Origin: Niallia endozanthoxylica
Lineage (GTDB): Bacteria > Bacillota > Bacilli > Bacillales > Cytobacillaceae
Assembly: GCF_008710145.1 (NCBI RefSeq)
Contig: NZ_VYKL01000015.1
Coordinates: 744,001-808,000 of the forward strand
DNA length: 64,000 bases
Direction: 5' to 3'
The notes beneath the pieces were generated by a model. That model was not told the DNA's origin. It did no database searches and was given only the letters and a program-made list of their open reading frames with translations. Shown here piece after piece: positions 45,721-57,112 of this stretch (positions are counted from its first letter, which is position 1; the number at the start of each line of letters is the position of its first letter). A program made the translations under genes and the position numbers.

Positions 45721-45825
45721 TCTTGAGATCCCTCACCATTTTGATGCTTTCATCTTTCGTAAAGAAATAAATGAATACCATTTTCCTATACAAAAAGTTT
45801 AACCATTTCTATTTATATTTTTTCA

Positions 45826-45863
45826 TAAAACAAGGCACCTTTATCCTTCCAAAAGTGCCTTGT
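45826..45863 (-). terminator. Hairpin between ireB and ruvX
   Basis: ACAAGGCACTTT and AAAGGTGCCTTGT pair almost fully and are followed by TTTTATG on the minus strand. It suggests that ruvX-yrzB is also expressed apart from ireB. Confidence 0.7.
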
Positions 45864-45944
45864 CATTTTCTACATAAAACATACGATACGTTAGAAAGTG
45901 ATTTTGCCGCCTTGTACTGCCTGTTTCCCTTCCTGGTGCCTGTC

Positions 45945-46211
45945 CTATGCTTTGTTTTCCTTCAAATAGGATTTCATTAATTCTTCAATGATTTCATCCC
46001 GTTCAAGTTTACGTATCATATTCCGCGCATCCCGGTGTCTAGGGATATAGGCTGGATCACCCGATAATAGATACCCAACAATTTGGTTAATCGGATTATA
46101 TCCTTTCTCCTGTAAAGCTTCATACACTTGGAGAAGCACTTCCTTGACATTATGCTCAAAAGGTTCTTCAGGAAAATTGAATCTCATTGTTTGATCAAAT
46201 GAGCTCATCAT
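45945..46211 (-). CDS. yrzL: IreB family regulatory phosphoprotein (YrzL)
   Basis: An 88-residue protein of the UPF0297 family, with the conserved [65 protein letters not shown] pattern shown here in part. In Enterococcus the homologue IreB is phosphorylated by the IreK kinase and affects cephalosporin tolerance. Two ATGs occur at 46211 and 46208; GAGGTG favours the second slightly. It follows alaS by 100 bases and precedes ruvX, the usual order. Confidence 0.93.
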   Translation of the reverse strand: MMSSFDQTMRFNFPEEPFEHNVKEVLLQVYEALQEKGYNPINQIVGYLLSGDPAYIPRHRDARNMIRKLERDEIIEELMKSYLKENKA

Positions 46212-46310
46212 TTACACCTCACTTTTTGTAGAGGAAAAAACAAACGTAATTATCTTCAAATACCGATTAAGATAGTAGTTGTATTTATTTTACACTACTT
46301 TATGACAATA

Positions 46311-48944
46311 TCAAATGGATTTCACCCATTCTTCAACATATTCTAGGGCTGCATCTAGTTTTTCCGGATCTTTCCCTCCTGCTTGGGCCATATCTGGACG
46401 GCCGCCCCCGCCTCCGCCGCATCTTGCTGCTACTTCCTTAATTAGTTTACCAGCATGGAAGCCTTTTTCCATCAAATCCTTTGTTACTGCAGCAATTAAA
46501 TTCACTTTTCCTTCAACAGGGCTGCCTAGAACAACAATTCCTGATCCGAGTTTTTGCTTCAAATCATCCGCCATATTACGGAGATTATTCATGTCTGTTC
46601 CTTGAACCTTCGCCGCTAACACAGGAACCCCATTAATATCCTTCACATTCGATACTAGACTACCCGCTTCAATATTGCCCAATTTTGTTGCTAAAGATTC
46701 ATTTTCGCGCTGCAGTTGCTTCATTTCATTCTGTAGGATTTCAATTCTAGCTGGTACTTCTTTCGGATTTGTTTTTAATTTTGCAGCTGCTTCCTTTAAA
46801 ATATTGATTTGATTATTCATCAAGCTATATGCACCCTCGCCTGTTACAGCTTCGATACGGCGGATTCCGGCACCAATTCCGCTTTCAGAAACAATCTTAA
46901 ATAACCCGATAACAGAAGTATTTGGAACATGACAGCCTCCGCAAAGCTCAAGACTGAAATCGCCTACTTTTACAACCCGAACAATATCACCATATTTTTC
47001 TCCAAATAGGGCCATTGCTCCCATCGCTTTTGCCTCATTAATCCCTTTGTAGCTAATATCAACCATAATGCTCTTCCAAATTTGTTCATTAACGATTTCT
47101 TCGATTCTTTCCAATTCATCACCATGAACCTGGCCAAAATGCGAAAAGTCAAAGCGTAGACGGTCTGGCTCTACTAAGGAACCTGCTTGATTCACATGTG
47201 TTCCAAGTACATCCTTTAGTGCTTGATGTAAAAGGTGTGTTGCGGTATGGTTTTTGATTATCTTTGCCCGATTCTCCTCATTAACATAAGCCTGTACCTT
47301 TGTATTAACCTTAAGAGTTCCTTCTGTTACGACAGCACGATGAAGATTCTGTCCATTCGGTGCCTTCTGTACGTCTAGAACGTCGACCTTTACTCCTGCG
47401 GCTTCGAGGTATCCTCTATCAGCAATTTGGCCGCCGCTCTCTGCATAGAAAGGTGTTTGATCAAGTATAAATTGGAATTCTTCACCTGACTGGACTTCCT
47501 CTGTTAGTTGACCATCCTTTAACACGACAATAACATTTGCTTCTAATTGTAGCTGGTCATAGCCTTCAAAATTACTTTCATGCTTAATTTCACTTAGAAC
47601 ACCGCTTTGAACCTGCATAGAATCAACATCCTGACGAGCGGAGCGTGCACGCTCACGCTGCTGTTCCATTTCTAGTTCAAAACCTTCGTGATCAACGGTC
47701 ATACCTTCTTCTTCAGCATATTCTTCTGTCAGCTCAACTGGGAAACCGTACGTGTCATACAGACGGAAAACATCGGCACCAGAAATCTTCGTACTGCCCT
47801 TGTCTTTTTCCTTTTTGATCACTTCAGATAAAATCGTTAAGCCTTCATGAAGTGTTTCGTGGAACCGTTCTTCCTCATTTTTCACAACCTTTTCAATAAA
47901 AGCACGTTTCTCTTTCACCTCAGGATAGAAATCTACCATTATTTCTCCCACAACTGCCACAAGTTCAAACATAAATGGTCGATTGATTCCAATTTGTTTT
48001 GCATAACGTACCGCTCTTCTTAATAAACGTCTTAATACATAGCCGCGTCCTTCATTTGACGGAATGGCTCCATCACCAATCGCAAAAGCAACCGTTCTGA
48101 TGTGGTCTGCAATGACTTTAAAGGCAACATCCGTTTCTTTCTCTTTTCCATATTTAGCTCCCGATATTTCTTCTGTTGCACGAATAATTGGGATAAATAA
48201 ATCCGTATCAAAGTTTGTTTCTACATTTTGTACGACAGACGTGATACGTTCAAGTCCCATTCCTGTATCAATATTTTTCTTTGGCAGCGGTGTATACGTG
48301 CCATCCGGATTATGATTGAATTCAGAAAACACAAGATTCCATACTTCTAAATAACGGTCATTTTCACCGCCAGGATACAATTCAGGGTCTTTAGGATCGT
48401 TTCCGAATTCGGGTCCGCGGTCATAGAATATCTCTGTATTCGGGCCACTCGGACCTTCCCCAATATCCCAAAAGTTTCCTTCCAAACGGATAATCCGCTC
48501 TTGTGGAACGCCTATTTTACGATTCCAAAGTTCAAATGCTTCCTCATCTTCAGGATGAATCGTCACAGAAAGCTTTTCCTTTTCAAAGCCAATCCATTTC
48601 TCATCCGTTAGAAATTCCCAAGCCCAATCGATGGCTTCTTCTTTAAAATAATCACCAATTGAAAAATTACCCAGCATTTCAAAGAATGTGTGGTGACGGG
48701 CCGTTTTACCTACATTTTCAATATCATTTGTCCGAATGGACTTTTGCGCATTTGTTATACGAGGATTCTCAGGAACAACACGGCCATCAAAGTATTTTTT
48801 CAGTGTTGCTACACCGCTGTTAATCCATAATAATGAAGGATCTTCATGAGGAACAAGCGATGCACTTGGTTCCACCGCATGACCTTTTTCTTTAAAGAAA
48901 TCTAAAAACATCTGACGAATTTCTGAACCTGTAAGTTTTTTCAA
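46311..48944 (-). CDS. alaS: Alanyl-tRNA synthetase
   Basis: An 877-residue class II synthetase, the normal length. In order: the catalytic domain ([34 protein letters not shown]), the tRNA-recognition domain, the editing domain with the zinc ligands HTATHLLH near 567-574 and CGGCH near 668-672, and a C-terminal coiled coil ending with a C-Ala domain ([17 protein letters not shown]). It charges tRNA-Ala and edits mischarged Ser and Gly. The TTG start at 48944 follows AGGAGG. A T-box leader lies upstream. Confidence 0.97.
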   Translation of the reverse strand: MKKLTGSEIRQMFLDFFKEKGHAVEPSASLVPHEDPSLLWINSGVATLKKYFDGRVVPENPRITNAQKSIRTNDIENVGKTARHHTFFEMLGNFSIGDYFKEEAIDWAWEFLTDEKWIGFEKEKLSVTIHPEDEEAFELWNRKIGVPQERIIRLEGNFWDIGEGPSGPNTEIFYDRGPEFGNDPKDPELYPGGENDRYLEVWNLVFSEFNHNPDGTYTPLPKKNIDTGMGLERITSVVQNVETNFDTDLFIPIIRATEEISGAKYGKEKETDVAFKVIADHIRTVAFAIGDGAIPSNEGRGYVLRRLLRRAVRYAKQIGINRPFMFELVAVVGEIMVDFYPEVKEKRAFIEKVVKNEEERFHETLHEGLTILSEVIKKEKDKGSTKISGADVFRLYDTYGFPVELTEEYAEEEGMTVDHEGFELEMEQQRERARSARQDVDSMQVQSGVLSEIKHESNFEGYDQLQLEANVIVVLKDGQLTEEVQSGEEFQFILDQTPFYAESGGQIADRGYLEAAGVKVDVLDVQKAPNGQNLHRAVVTEGTLKVNTKVQAYVNEENRAKIIKNHTATHLLHQALKDVLGTHVNQAGSLVEPDRLRFDFSHFGQVHGDELERIEEIVNEQIWKSIMVDISYKGINEAKAMGAMALFGEKYGDIVRVVKVGDFSLELCGGCHVPNTSVIGLFKIVSESGIGAGIRRIEAVTGEGAYSLMNNQINILKEAAAKLKTNPKEVPARIEILQNEMKQLQRENESLATKLGNIEAGSLVSNVKDINGVPVLAAKVQGTDMNNLRNMADDLKQKLGSGIVVLGSPVEGKVNLIAAVTKDLMEKGFHAGKLIKEVAARCGGGGGGRPDMAQAGGKDPEKLDAALEYVEEWVKSI

Positions 48945-49013
48945 TTTATTAACCTCCTATTATTTTCACAAAGTTGAACAAATAAAGTGCTAGAGCTAGT
49001 ATTTATTTTATTG

Positions 49014-49285
49014 CACAAAAAAAGCCCTCTCCCTGGACAGGGACGAGAAGCTTCACTCGCGGTACCACCCTGATTATGAATACAAGAACTCGCATTCATC
49101 TCTCAATATCACCTTAACGCGGCATTACGGCAGTGATTAGCTGCACTCAGGATTAGCCTTCTGTTATTCTTCATCTAGAGCTTCTCTCAGCCATGAAAGC
49201 TCCTCTCTTTCGTGATTACTCACATTTAGATGGGCTATAACATACTCGTTCCTTCTTCATGTTTAATTATGTAAGTATGATTATA
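49014..49285 (-). promoter_or_regulatory. T-box riboswitch of alaS
   Basis: On the minus strand the leader contains GGTGGTACCGC (49069-49059), the conserved T-box that pairs with the free tRNA acceptor end. It is followed by a terminator stem (CTCGTCCCTG with CAGGGAGAG, 49020-49050) and seven U residues. The 5' part (to about 49285) can fold into the long stem I. Uncharged tRNA-Ala would favour the antiterminator. I inferred alanine from the gene and did not locate the specifier codon with certainty. This explains most of the gap 48945-49343. Confidence 0.92.
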
Positions 49286-49291
49286 TTACGC

Positions 49292-49320
49292 ATTATGCGA
49301 TATTCTCAAAAGCTTGTCAA
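49292..49320 (-). promoter_or_regulatory. Sigma-A promoter of the alaS T-box transcript
   Basis: A perfect TTGACA (49320-49315), 17 bases, CATAAT (49297-49292). It lies directly before the T-box leader, so transcription begins near 49285. Confidence 0.85.
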
Positions 49321-49343
49321 TATTTGACCGTATGAAATACTGG

Positions 49344-50447
49344 TTATATCTCTTCTCTTGTTTCGTTTTGTTTGAACGGATTGACTGTATTCTTTTTACC
49401 AAAATACTTTATTGTGTGAAGTAAGCCTACCTTCAAAATAGCGAAAAGCGGAACCGACAAAATCATGCCTGGTATTCCGCCAATTTCTTCACCGGCAAAA
49501 AGGGCAAGAATAATAATAAGCGGATGCATATGGAGACTTTTTCCAACGATAAGCGGTGACAATATATTGCCTTCTAGAAATTGCATTGAAAAAATAATAC
49601 CTGCCGTTATCATTACCATTTTTACTGAAATAGTCGAAGCAATGATCACTGCGGGAATAGCACCGATAACCGGTCCAAAATAAGGGATCACATTCGTTAT
49701 GCCAATGATAATCCCGAGTAGTAAAGGGTATTTCATGTGAAATAACCAAAACAAAAGTGCAGTTAATGTCCCTATTACAACACAGACAAGTGTCTGTCCT
49801 CTAATATAGCTTCCTAAAGATTTATCAATATCTCTTAAGAGTAATAATCCCCCCTGCCGCCATTTTCTTGGTGTTAAATACCAAACTGTTTTTTTTATAA
49901 GCGCATAGTCCTTCAACATATAAAACGAAATAAAGGGAATAATGGCAATCGTAAATAGAGAGCCTACGAGCTCAAGAATTGAATTAATGACATTTGAAAG
50001 AATGGCAGCCAAGCGTTGTTCAATAGAAACAATGCCTTCATTTACTCTCTCTTGAATCCCATCAGGCCATGCAGCTGTTTTATTTTGTATATAGTCAACA
50101 AAAATCATATACTGATTGGTAAGTTCGGGTACACTCTCCGCTAAATCCTTCAACTGTTTGATGAACTCAGGCAACCCCTTATAAAAGGCATATCCAACAC
50201 CGCCAAAAAAAAGAAAATAAATGATAAAAACAGCAAGACCTCTATGTAATCCTCCTTCATGAATCCTTTCAATAAGCGGATGAAGAAGATAGGTAATAAA
50301 TGCAGCTGCAATAAACGGGAACAAAATCTTAAACATTACCTTTAGGATAGGAAGCCAAATAGGCTGCAATTTAATAAAGATAAACAATACAATCATAAAA
50401 AGGAGCAGAAACCCTAAACGGTAATACCATTTTAAAGAGATATTCAA
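49344..50447 (-). CDS. yrrI: AI-2E family transporter-like membrane protein YrrI
   Basis: A 367-residue integral membrane protein of the AI-2E/PerM family. It has about seven or eight helices in two groups: residues 10-75 (LGFLLLFMIVLFIFIKL, LPILKVMFKILFPFIAAAFITYLL) and 150-340, with the family motif GIIIGITNVIPYFGPVIGAIPAVIIA near 235-260. An extracellular or cytoplasmic middle segment (KQLKDLAESVPELTNQY) lies between. Substrate is unknown; some family members are Na+/H+ antiporters. The TTG start at 50447 follows GGAGGCGG. In the same place as in B. subtilis. Confidence 0.88.
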   Translation of the reverse strand: MNISLKWYYRLGFLLLFMIVLFIFIKLQPIWLPILKVMFKILFPFIAAAFITYLLHPLIERIHEGGLHRGLAVFIIYFLFFGGVGYAFYKGLPEFIKQLKDLAESVPELTNQYMIFVDYIQNKTAAWPDGIQERVNEGIVSIEQRLAAILSNVINSILELVGSLFTIAIIPFISFYMLKDYALIKKTVWYLTPRKWRQGGLLLLRDIDKSLGSYIRGQTLVCVVIGTLTALLFWLFHMKYPLLLGIIIGITNVIPYFGPVIGAIPAVIIASTISVKMVMITAGIIFSMQFLEGNILSPLIVGKSLHMHPLIIILALFAGEEIGGIPGMILSVPLFAILKVGLLHTIKYFGKKNTVNPFKQNETREEI

Positions 50448-50534
50448 CGCTTACCGCCTCCTTATTCTTATTGTGAAGGCAAATACATTTTTTATACCTA
50501 TTAACTGATTATTCCATACGAAAATAATATGAAT

Positions 50535-50564
50535 AAGGGATAACCTCAAAACAGGTTATCCCTT
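50535..50564. terminator. Terminator between yrzQ and yrrI
   Basis: A 12-bp stem, AAGGGATAACCT with AGGTTATCCCTT, has a 6-base loop and T-rich flanks in both directions. It ends the yrrD-yrzR-yrzQ unit on the minus strand. Confidence 0.88.
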
Positions 50565-50580
50565 TTCTAATTAAATTTGC

Positions 50581-50712
50581 CTAAAATAAAGCTTTCATGC
50601 CTTTTTTCATTTTTCGCATTTGCCGGTTCGAAATGAGGTTATTTTTCTGCACATAATTATAAGCGGCCACTCCAGCACTTACAGCAAGCATGGAAGTTAT
50701 CACTTTATTCAT
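50581..50712 (-). CDS. yrzQ: Small YrzQ family protein (DUF3918-like)
   Basis: A 43-residue protein, MNKVITSMLAVSAGVAAYNYVQ then KNNLISNRQMRKMKKGMKALF. A short hydrophobic N-terminal segment is followed by a basic tail. It matches the pattern of YrzQ from B. subtilis, in the same place between yrrI and yrzR. Function is unknown. Too short for ordinary gene calling, but GAGGTGA lies at the right distance before the ATG at 50712. It ends at a terminator. Confidence 0.82.
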   Translation of the reverse strand: MNKVITSMLAVSAGVAAYNYVQKNNLISNRQMRKMKKGMKALF

Positions 50713-50732
50713 AAGATTCACCTCAAAGCTTT

Positions 50733-50924
50733 TTATAGGATAAACCGACGTTCATCTTCATCAAACAAATCATCAAGTGAGCTTAAAGATCCATCTTCTT
50801 CAACCTGATGGGTAAGAATCAGACCGTTTGAAGTTGTTAGTTCTATAAAACAATTCCAACAGTAATATTGATTGATACCAATTTTACCGATATCCTTACT
50901 CTGACAATTAGGGCAATTAAACAC
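50733..50924 (-). CDS. yrzR: Small zinc-ribbon protein, YrzR type
   Basis: A 63-residue protein with two CxxC pairs, CPNC at residues 4-7 and CWNC at 22-25, which should bind one zinc ion. An acidic C-terminal tail (DGSLSSLDDLFDEDERRF) follows. The GTG start at 50924 has GAGGTG before it. It lies between yrrD and yrzQ as in B. subtilis. Function is unknown; zinc ribbons of this kind often bind nucleic acid or protein. Confidence 0.75.
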   Translation of the reverse strand: MFNCPNCQSKDIGKIGINQYYCWNCFIELTTSNGLILTHQVEEDGSLSSLDDLFDEDERRFIL

Positions 50925-50939
50925 AAGAACACCTCACAG

Positions 50940-51410
50940 TTATTTTACCTTCACTATGATGGCATCCTTCCCAATCGCAGGCGGTTTATCAGCTTTCACC
51001 ACACGTTTTCCTTCCATGATGTCTGAAAAGAAGCCATCCGATAATTCATACCCTATAATCGTTCCCGCTTCTTCCAGAAAATATACATCCTCTAAGAAAC
51101 CAAGGCGCTCTCCTTCACTAGTCATCATCATTCTCCCGAGAAGCCGTCCTTGGTTCTCAAACGTGTATTCTTTCGGGTCTGTTAATGGTTCTAGAACTTC
51201 CCGGTCTTCAATCATAACCCCATCAAAGCCAAAAGAAGATACATCCTTCACATTGATTTTATATGTTTTTTTTAAGAAAACGCCTTTTTTAATTAATAAC
51301 CCTCTAACCATTCCATCATTAGATATATTTAAGTCACATATCTCACCTATTTTTGAACCTGTTTTCAGTTCAAACACAGGCAGCCCCTTTAATAATGAAA
51401 ATGTCCGCAA
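50940..51410 (-). CDS. yrrD: PRC-barrel domain protein YrrD
   Basis: A 156-residue protein with two PRC-barrel repeats, LKGLPVFELKTGSKIGEICDLNISNDGMVRGLLIK near 5-40 and GRLLGRMMMTSEGERLGFLEDVYFLEEAGTIIGYELSDG near 85-125. PRC-barrels occur in photosynthetic reaction centres and in RNA processing and sporulation proteins; YrrD's role is unknown. The start is placed at the TTG at 51410 (MRTFSLLKGLPV), with a GGTGGG site nearby. The frame extends back to 51464 and the start is uncertain. Confidence 0.78.
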   Translation of the reverse strand: MRTFSLLKGLPVFELKTGSKIGEICDLNISNDGMVRGLLIKKGVFLKKTYKINVKDVSSFGFDGVMIEDREVLEPLTDPKEYTFENQGRLLGRMMMTSEGERLGFLEDVYFLEEAGTIIGYELSDGFFSDIMEGKRVVKADKPPAIGKDAIIVKVK

Positions 51411-51537
51411 AAGTAATCCCACCCTTCCGAACAATATTATTATGTGCTGATGTCCATAAAACATAAGAAGAAACGTTTTCCATTAGAAAAGGAAATTTGT
51501 GAATAATAAAGAGCATCCATACAGATACTCTTTTAAC

Positions 51538-53958
51538 CTACATATATTCATAAGGCGTCACATTTTCCATTCCAATCATTGGATCAACATTCATCATCAT
51601 TTCTTCATAGGTTATTTCCCCCGTTTGAAGAGTTTCATCCATTAGTCCCTTTGTTGGCAATGGTTCCCTCATTGCTTCATTCAGTTCTATTTGAAGTTTT
51701 TCAGCTAAAGTGGTTTGCCGGGATTGTTCATCTGATCGCTCAACACCAAGTCTTAACGCCTCTTCTTCACCACAAAGGATTAAGAATTGTTTACTCCTTG
51801 TAATAGCGGTATAAATCAAATTCCTCTGCAGCATTCTATAATAGCTTTTCACAATCGGCAAGATGACAATTGGAAATTCGCTTCCCTGTGATTTATGAAC
51901 CGAGCAGCAGTAAGCAAGCGTGATTTGATTTAAATCCTGCCTCGTATAAGTAATTTCGATCCCTTCAAAGGAAACCACAACCATATCCTGCTTTTCTGTA
52001 TTTTCTTTTGCATAAAATACAGACACGATTTCACCCATATCACCATTAAAAACATGCTTATCAGGCTGATTAACAAGCTGAAGTACCTTATCACCGACCC
52101 GATACTTTATATTCCCAAAAGCGAGCTCTTTTCGCGAACCATCCTTATTTCCATTTAGTATCTCCTGAAGCATTTCATTTAGGCGGTCAATTCCTGCCGG
52201 TCCTTTATACATGGGTGCTAAAACTTGAATATCCCTTGGTGTGTACCCTTTTTTCTTAGCATTTAAGACTACCTTTTCAATGACATTGGCTATTTGCCCG
52301 GTTTGACAACGAAAAAAGGATCGATCGGCTTGCTGCACACTGACATCTTTCGGTAACTTCCCTTTTTTAATTTCATGAGCCAGTTCAATAATCGAAGAAC
52401 CTTCTGCTTGGCGGTAGATATCTGTTAATCGAATCGTCGGAATCACATTGGATTGAAGCAAATCCCTTAATACCTGCCCTGGGCCGACAGATGGAAGCTG
52501 ATCCTCGTCCCCCACAAGAATAACCTGAATGTGATCAGGTAAGGCTTTAAATAGCCGGTTTGCTAGCCAAATATCGACCATAGATGTTTCATCCACTATC
52601 AGGATTTTCCCTTCTAATGGATTGTCTTCATGATGATCGAAGCCCTCACTTCCATTCCATCCCAGCAATCGATGAATCGTCACGGCCGGAAGTCCAGTCG
52701 ATTCAGTCATACGTTTTGCTGCACGGCCGGTGGGGGCAGCTAGTAAAAATGGAAATGGTTCATCTTTTTTATAGTCCTTAGGATCAAGCGAGCAGCCGTG
52801 AAGCTCTGCATATAATTCTACAATTCCTTTTATAACAGTCGTTTTTCCCGTACCCGGACCTCCTGTTAATAATAACAGCGGAGACATCAAGGCTGTTTGA
52901 ATGGCATCCTTTTGCGTTGGTGCATATTGAACACCAATACGTTCTTCTAATTGGCCAAGCGCCAGCAAGAACTCCGATTCAGGAAATTGGTCGGCATACT
53001 CGGTTTGCTTAAGAAGTTTTTTAATACTTGTTACAAGCCCCTTCTCGGAAAAATAAAGATACGGCAGGTAAAACCTTTTTTCTTCAACAATAATTTTTCT
53101 TTCTTCTTCAAGCCTTGATAACTCATTTGTGATATCAGCAAATTCAATTTGGTCGCGCTTATTTTCTTCAAGCAGCTTTTGCACACTGACCAGCAGGTAC
53201 TCAGCATCGACAAACACATGACCATTTTGCATGCATTCCTGCTCCAAAATATACAGACAGCCTGCTTTTATCCGGTCTGGATGACTGCCGGTAATTCCTT
53301 GCTGGTGTCCGAGTTCATCTGCACGAGCAAAGCCAATTCCCTCTACATCCTCAACTAGCTTATAAGGGTTCGTTTGAATGACATCTATCGTTAATTCTTT
53401 ATAGACCTGATAAATTTTCATCGATAACTGTGGACCAAAGCCATATTGATTTAACGCAATCATCGCCTGCTCAAGACCTTGATGCTCCATCAGGGTATCA
53501 TATAAATCCTTTGCTTTATCAGGCGGCAATTTGGGGACTTGTTCGAGCAGGGAAGGCTGATTTAAAATCCTTGTAATGGCATTTTCACCGAGCGTATCAA
53601 CAATTTTCTCGGCGGTTTTCCTACCAATTCCCTTAAAGAGCTCACTTGAAAGGTAGGTAACAACGCCTTGCTTTGTTTGCGGCATATCTTTACGAAAATG
53701 TGTAGCATGAAATTGCAGGCCAAATTTTTGATGCTCTTTCATTTCACCATAAAAAATATACACTTCCTGCTCATGGATTCTCGGGAAATAACCTGTAATA
53801 ACCGCTTCTTTATCATCATAATTTTCATTTGTTTCATCCACTCTAATTCTTAAAACGGTATATAAATTTTGTTCATTATGAAAAATCGTTACAATCGGTT
53901 TTCCTTTGATAAATTTTCCCTGTTCACCATATAAATCAAGTGAATCCTGCTTTTCCAC
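51538..53958 (-). CDS. recD2: ATP-dependent 5'-3' DNA helicase RecD2
   Basis: An 806-residue SF1B helicase of the RecD2 type, which works without RecBC. The extended N-terminal region contains two helix-hairpin-helix motifs (FKGIGRKTAEKIVDTLG, VEDVEGIGFARADELG). Walker A is GGPGTGKTT at residues 366-374, Walker B ILIVDETSMVD near 460, and the last motif AYCCSVHKSQGSEFPIVILP near 690. It helps replication fork progress and mismatch repair. A GTG start at 53958 with AAAGAAG near it. It follows yrrB and is complete. Confidence 0.95.
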   Translation of the reverse strand: MEKQDSLDLYGEQGKFIKGKPIVTIFHNEQNLYTVLRIRVDETNENYDDKEAVITGYFPRIHEQEVYIFYGEMKEHQKFGLQFHATHFRKDMPQTKQGVVTYLSSELFKGIGRKTAEKIVDTLGENAITRILNQPSLLEQVPKLPPDKAKDLYDTLMEHQGLEQAMIALNQYGFGPQLSMKIYQVYKELTIDVIQTNPYKLVEDVEGIGFARADELGHQQGITGSHPDRIKAGCLYILEQECMQNGHVFVDAEYLLVSVQKLLEENKRDQIEFADITNELSRLEEERKIIVEEKRFYLPYLYFSEKGLVTSIKKLLKQTEYADQFPESEFLLALGQLEERIGVQYAPTQKDAIQTALMSPLLLLTGGPGTGKTTVIKGIVELYAELHGCSLDPKDYKKDEPFPFLLAAPTGRAAKRMTESTGLPAVTIHRLLGWNGSEGFDHHEDNPLEGKILIVDETSMVDIWLANRLFKALPDHIQVILVGDEDQLPSVGPGQVLRDLLQSNVIPTIRLTDIYRQAEGSSIIELAHEIKKGKLPKDVSVQQADRSFFRCQTGQIANVIEKVVLNAKKKGYTPRDIQVLAPMYKGPAGIDRLNEMLQEILNGNKDGSRKELAFGNIKYRVGDKVLQLVNQPDKHVFNGDMGEIVSVFYAKENTEKQDMVVVSFEGIEITYTRQDLNQITLAYCCSVHKSQGSEFPIVILPIVKSYYRMLQRNLIYTAITRSKQFLILCGEEEALRLGVERSDEQSRQTTLAEKLQIELNEAMREPLPTKGLMDETLQTGEITYEEMMMNVDPMIGMENVTPYEYM

Positions 53959-54002
53959 TCTTCTTTCCCCTCCTTGCCGTTTATGACTTTATTCTTATCC
54001 TG

Positions 54003-54659
54003 TTATTGACCTGCCTCTTCAATCAAACGTTTTCCGTGACCTGCTAATAGATGATCCGGTTGAATTTCAAGTGCTTTTTCAAACATTTCTAATGCCTTTT
54101 CACCGTTTTCCTGAAAACCATATGCCACACCTAAATTATAAAAAGCATCTGCATGCTGTTGGTCAATCTCGATACATTTCTCAAATTGCTTAATCGCTTC
54201 ATCAATATATTGCTGATTCGCTAAACAAAGTCCGTATTGGAAAAAACCTTCTGCATCCTGTTCATTCAATTCCGTACATCTTTGAAAATAGGGAAGAGCT
54301 TTTAAAGGCTGTTCCAATGCCGCAAGGGACATACCCAGCATAAAAAAGTTATCTGAAGAATCTAGTCCTTTTTTCATCGCCGTTTCAAACATGGTTTTCG
54401 CCTGATCGAATTGCTCATTCTCATAATAGACATTCCCTGCACTATAATAGGCGGCAGCTGCCTTTTCGTCTAACTCAATTGCCTTTTGGAAAAATTGAAG
54501 CGCTCTTTCTGTTTCACCAACAGCAGCCAGAAGATTGCCAAAGTTTATGTACGAAACAGGTTCATTTGGAGTCTCTTCAATCGCCTCCATAAAAACCTTT
54601 GCTGCATCCTCCCACTTACCTTCCTGCATATATTGAATTCCTAGCTGATTTTTATCCAA
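54003..54659 (-). CDS. yrrB: TPR-repeat protein YrrB
   Basis: A 218-residue protein made almost wholly of six tetratricopeptide repeats, each with the W/L-G-Y-A-F-A-P pattern, for example GNLLAAVGETERALQFFQKAIELDEKAAAAYYSAGNVYYENEQFDQAKTMFE. Such proteins are scaffolds for protein contacts. In B. subtilis it lies between recD2 and mnmA and may help the thiolation proteins, but that is not proven. TTG start at 54659 after CGGAGTG. Soluble and complete. Confidence 0.9.
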   Translation of the reverse strand: MDKNQLGIQYMQEGKWEDAAKVFMEAIEETPNEPVSYINFGNLLAAVGETERALQFFQKAIELDEKAAAAYYSAGNVYYENEQFDQAKTMFETAMKKGLDSSDNFFMLGMSLAALEQPLKALPYFQRCTELNEQDAEGFFQYGLCLANQQYIDEAIKQFEKCIEIDQQHADAFYNLGVAYGFQENGEKALEMFEKALEIQPDHLLAGHGKRLIEEAGQ

Positions 54660-54732
54660 AGTTCTTCACTCCGTTCGTATTGTTCAATAAAAAAGTATAG
54701 CATACTTCACCTCTTGATAAGAACTAGAACCA

Positions 54733-54786
54733 TAAAAAAAGCGCCAAGCATCACAGTTACACTGCGGATTCCTGGCACCTTTTAAA
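54733..54786 (-). terminator. Terminator after mnmA
   Basis: AAGGTGCCAGG-AATC pairs with GAT-CTTGGCGCTT, with some mismatches and a long loop, and is followed on the minus strand by seven U residues. It lies 14 bases past the mnmA stop, so yrrB is likely to have its own promoter. Confidence 0.8.
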
Positions 54787-54799
54787 ACAACCTTTCGTA

Positions 54800-55927
<1,128 letters not shown>

Positions 55928-55931
55928 TCAC

Positions 55932-57077
55932 CTATTTATTCGTTAATCTTTGTACAATTTTAGTCATTTCGTCTCCGACCTTTTTCATTTGCTCAACTGA
56001 ATTCGATATGCCAAAGCTAAATCGAATCGAGTTCGTCAACTTATCAGATTTTTTTCCAAACATGCTGACAAGGACATGCGAAGGCTCAACTGCGCCAGCT
56101 GTGCAGGCAGACCCGCTTGATGCAGCAATCCCAGCTAAATCAAGATTAACTAAGAGCGCCTCCACATTGGTTCCAGGGAAACTGAGATTCAATACATGCG
56201 GTAATGAAGACTCAAGAGTTCCATTAATCGTACACACAATCTGATTAGTCTTTAGTGTGTCTATTATTGTCTCTTTATACAGCTTATACTGCTCCCTGCG
56301 TTTCTCTCTATCCTCTTCCATCAGCTTCACTGCTTCAAAGAAACCAATGATTGCCGGAACATTTTCTGTACCGGCGCGTCTTTTTCTTTCCTGGTCTCCC
56401 CCAAATGATTGCGGAGCCAGCTTCATTCCATTTTTTATATAGAGAAAACCAATCCCCTTAGGCCCGTTTATTTTATGTGCAGATACGCTCAACAAATCCA
56501 CTTTTAATTCATGAACATCTATCTTCTCCATCCCGTATGCCTGTACCGCATCCGTATGAAAAAGGGCTTGATGTCCAGTTAGTATCTGGCCAATTTCCGC
56601 AATTGGCTGGATGGTTCCTACTTCATTGTTCCCATACATAATGGTAACAAGGATTGTATCATCTCTTAGTGATTTTTGAAAGTCTGTTATAGAAATGATT
56701 CCTGTTTCATCAACAGGTAAATAAGTAACCTCGTACCCTCTTTTTTCTAATTCTTCACAGGCATGCAAGACAGCGTGATGTTCAATTCTTGTTGTAATAA
56801 TATGTTTTCCTTTATCCTTATTTGCTTCAGCAGCACCAAAAATAGCATAATTATCAGCTTCCGTTCCGCCGCTCGTAAAGATTATTTCTGTTTCTGCGGC
56901 ACCAATGCTTCGAGCAATACCAAACCGGGCTTCATCAACAATTTTCCTTACTTCACGCCCATAGGAATGAATACTTGAAGGATTACCGAAATGTGCTGCC
57001 ATTGTACCTGCCATTTTTTCAATAACTGCCGGGTGCATGGGCGTTGTCGCCGCATGATCGACATAAATCCGTTCCAA
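55932..57077 (-). CDS. yrvO: Cysteine desulfurase for tRNA thiolation (YrvO type)
   Basis: A 381-residue PLP enzyme. The lysine that holds PLP is in SVSAHKINGPKGIGF near 195-210, and the persulfide cysteine in SSGSACTAGAVEPSHVL near 320-336. The short loop around the cysteine places it with IscS/NifS-like enzymes. In B. subtilis YrvO passes sulfur directly to MnmA encoded next to it. The TTG at 57077 (MERIYVDHAATTP) follows AAGGTG; a GTG at 57086 lies in that site. Adjacent to cymR, the cysteine-metabolism repressor, and separated from it by a MITE-like element. Confidence 0.95.
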   Translation of the reverse strand: MERIYVDHAATTPMHPAVIEKMAGTMAAHFGNPSSIHSYGREVRKIVDEARFGIARSIGAAETEIIFTSGGTEADNYAIFGAAEANKDKGKHIITTRIEHHAVLHACEELEKRGYEVTYLPVDETGIISITDFQKSLRDDTILVTIMYGNNEVGTIQPIAEIGQILTGHQALFHTDAVQAYGMEKIDVHELKVDLLSVSAHKINGPKGIGFLYIKNGMKLAPQSFGGDQERKRRAGTENVPAIIGFFEAVKLMEEDREKRREQYKLYKETIIDTLKTNQIVCTINGTLESSLPHVLNLSFPGTNVEALLVNLDLAGIAASSGSACTAGAVEPSHVLVSMFGKKSDKLTNSIRFSFGISNSVEQMKKVGDEMTKIVQRLTNK

Positions 57078-57112
57078 ATCTTTCACCTTCTTACTAAATT
57101 CCTTTTACATAA

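Noticed and set aside
50956..51450. Plus-strand open frame of 164 codons opposite yrrD
   Set aside because: It mirrors yrrD almost exactly and is Ser/Pro-rich, as expected from reading a gene backwards. No ribosome-binding site.
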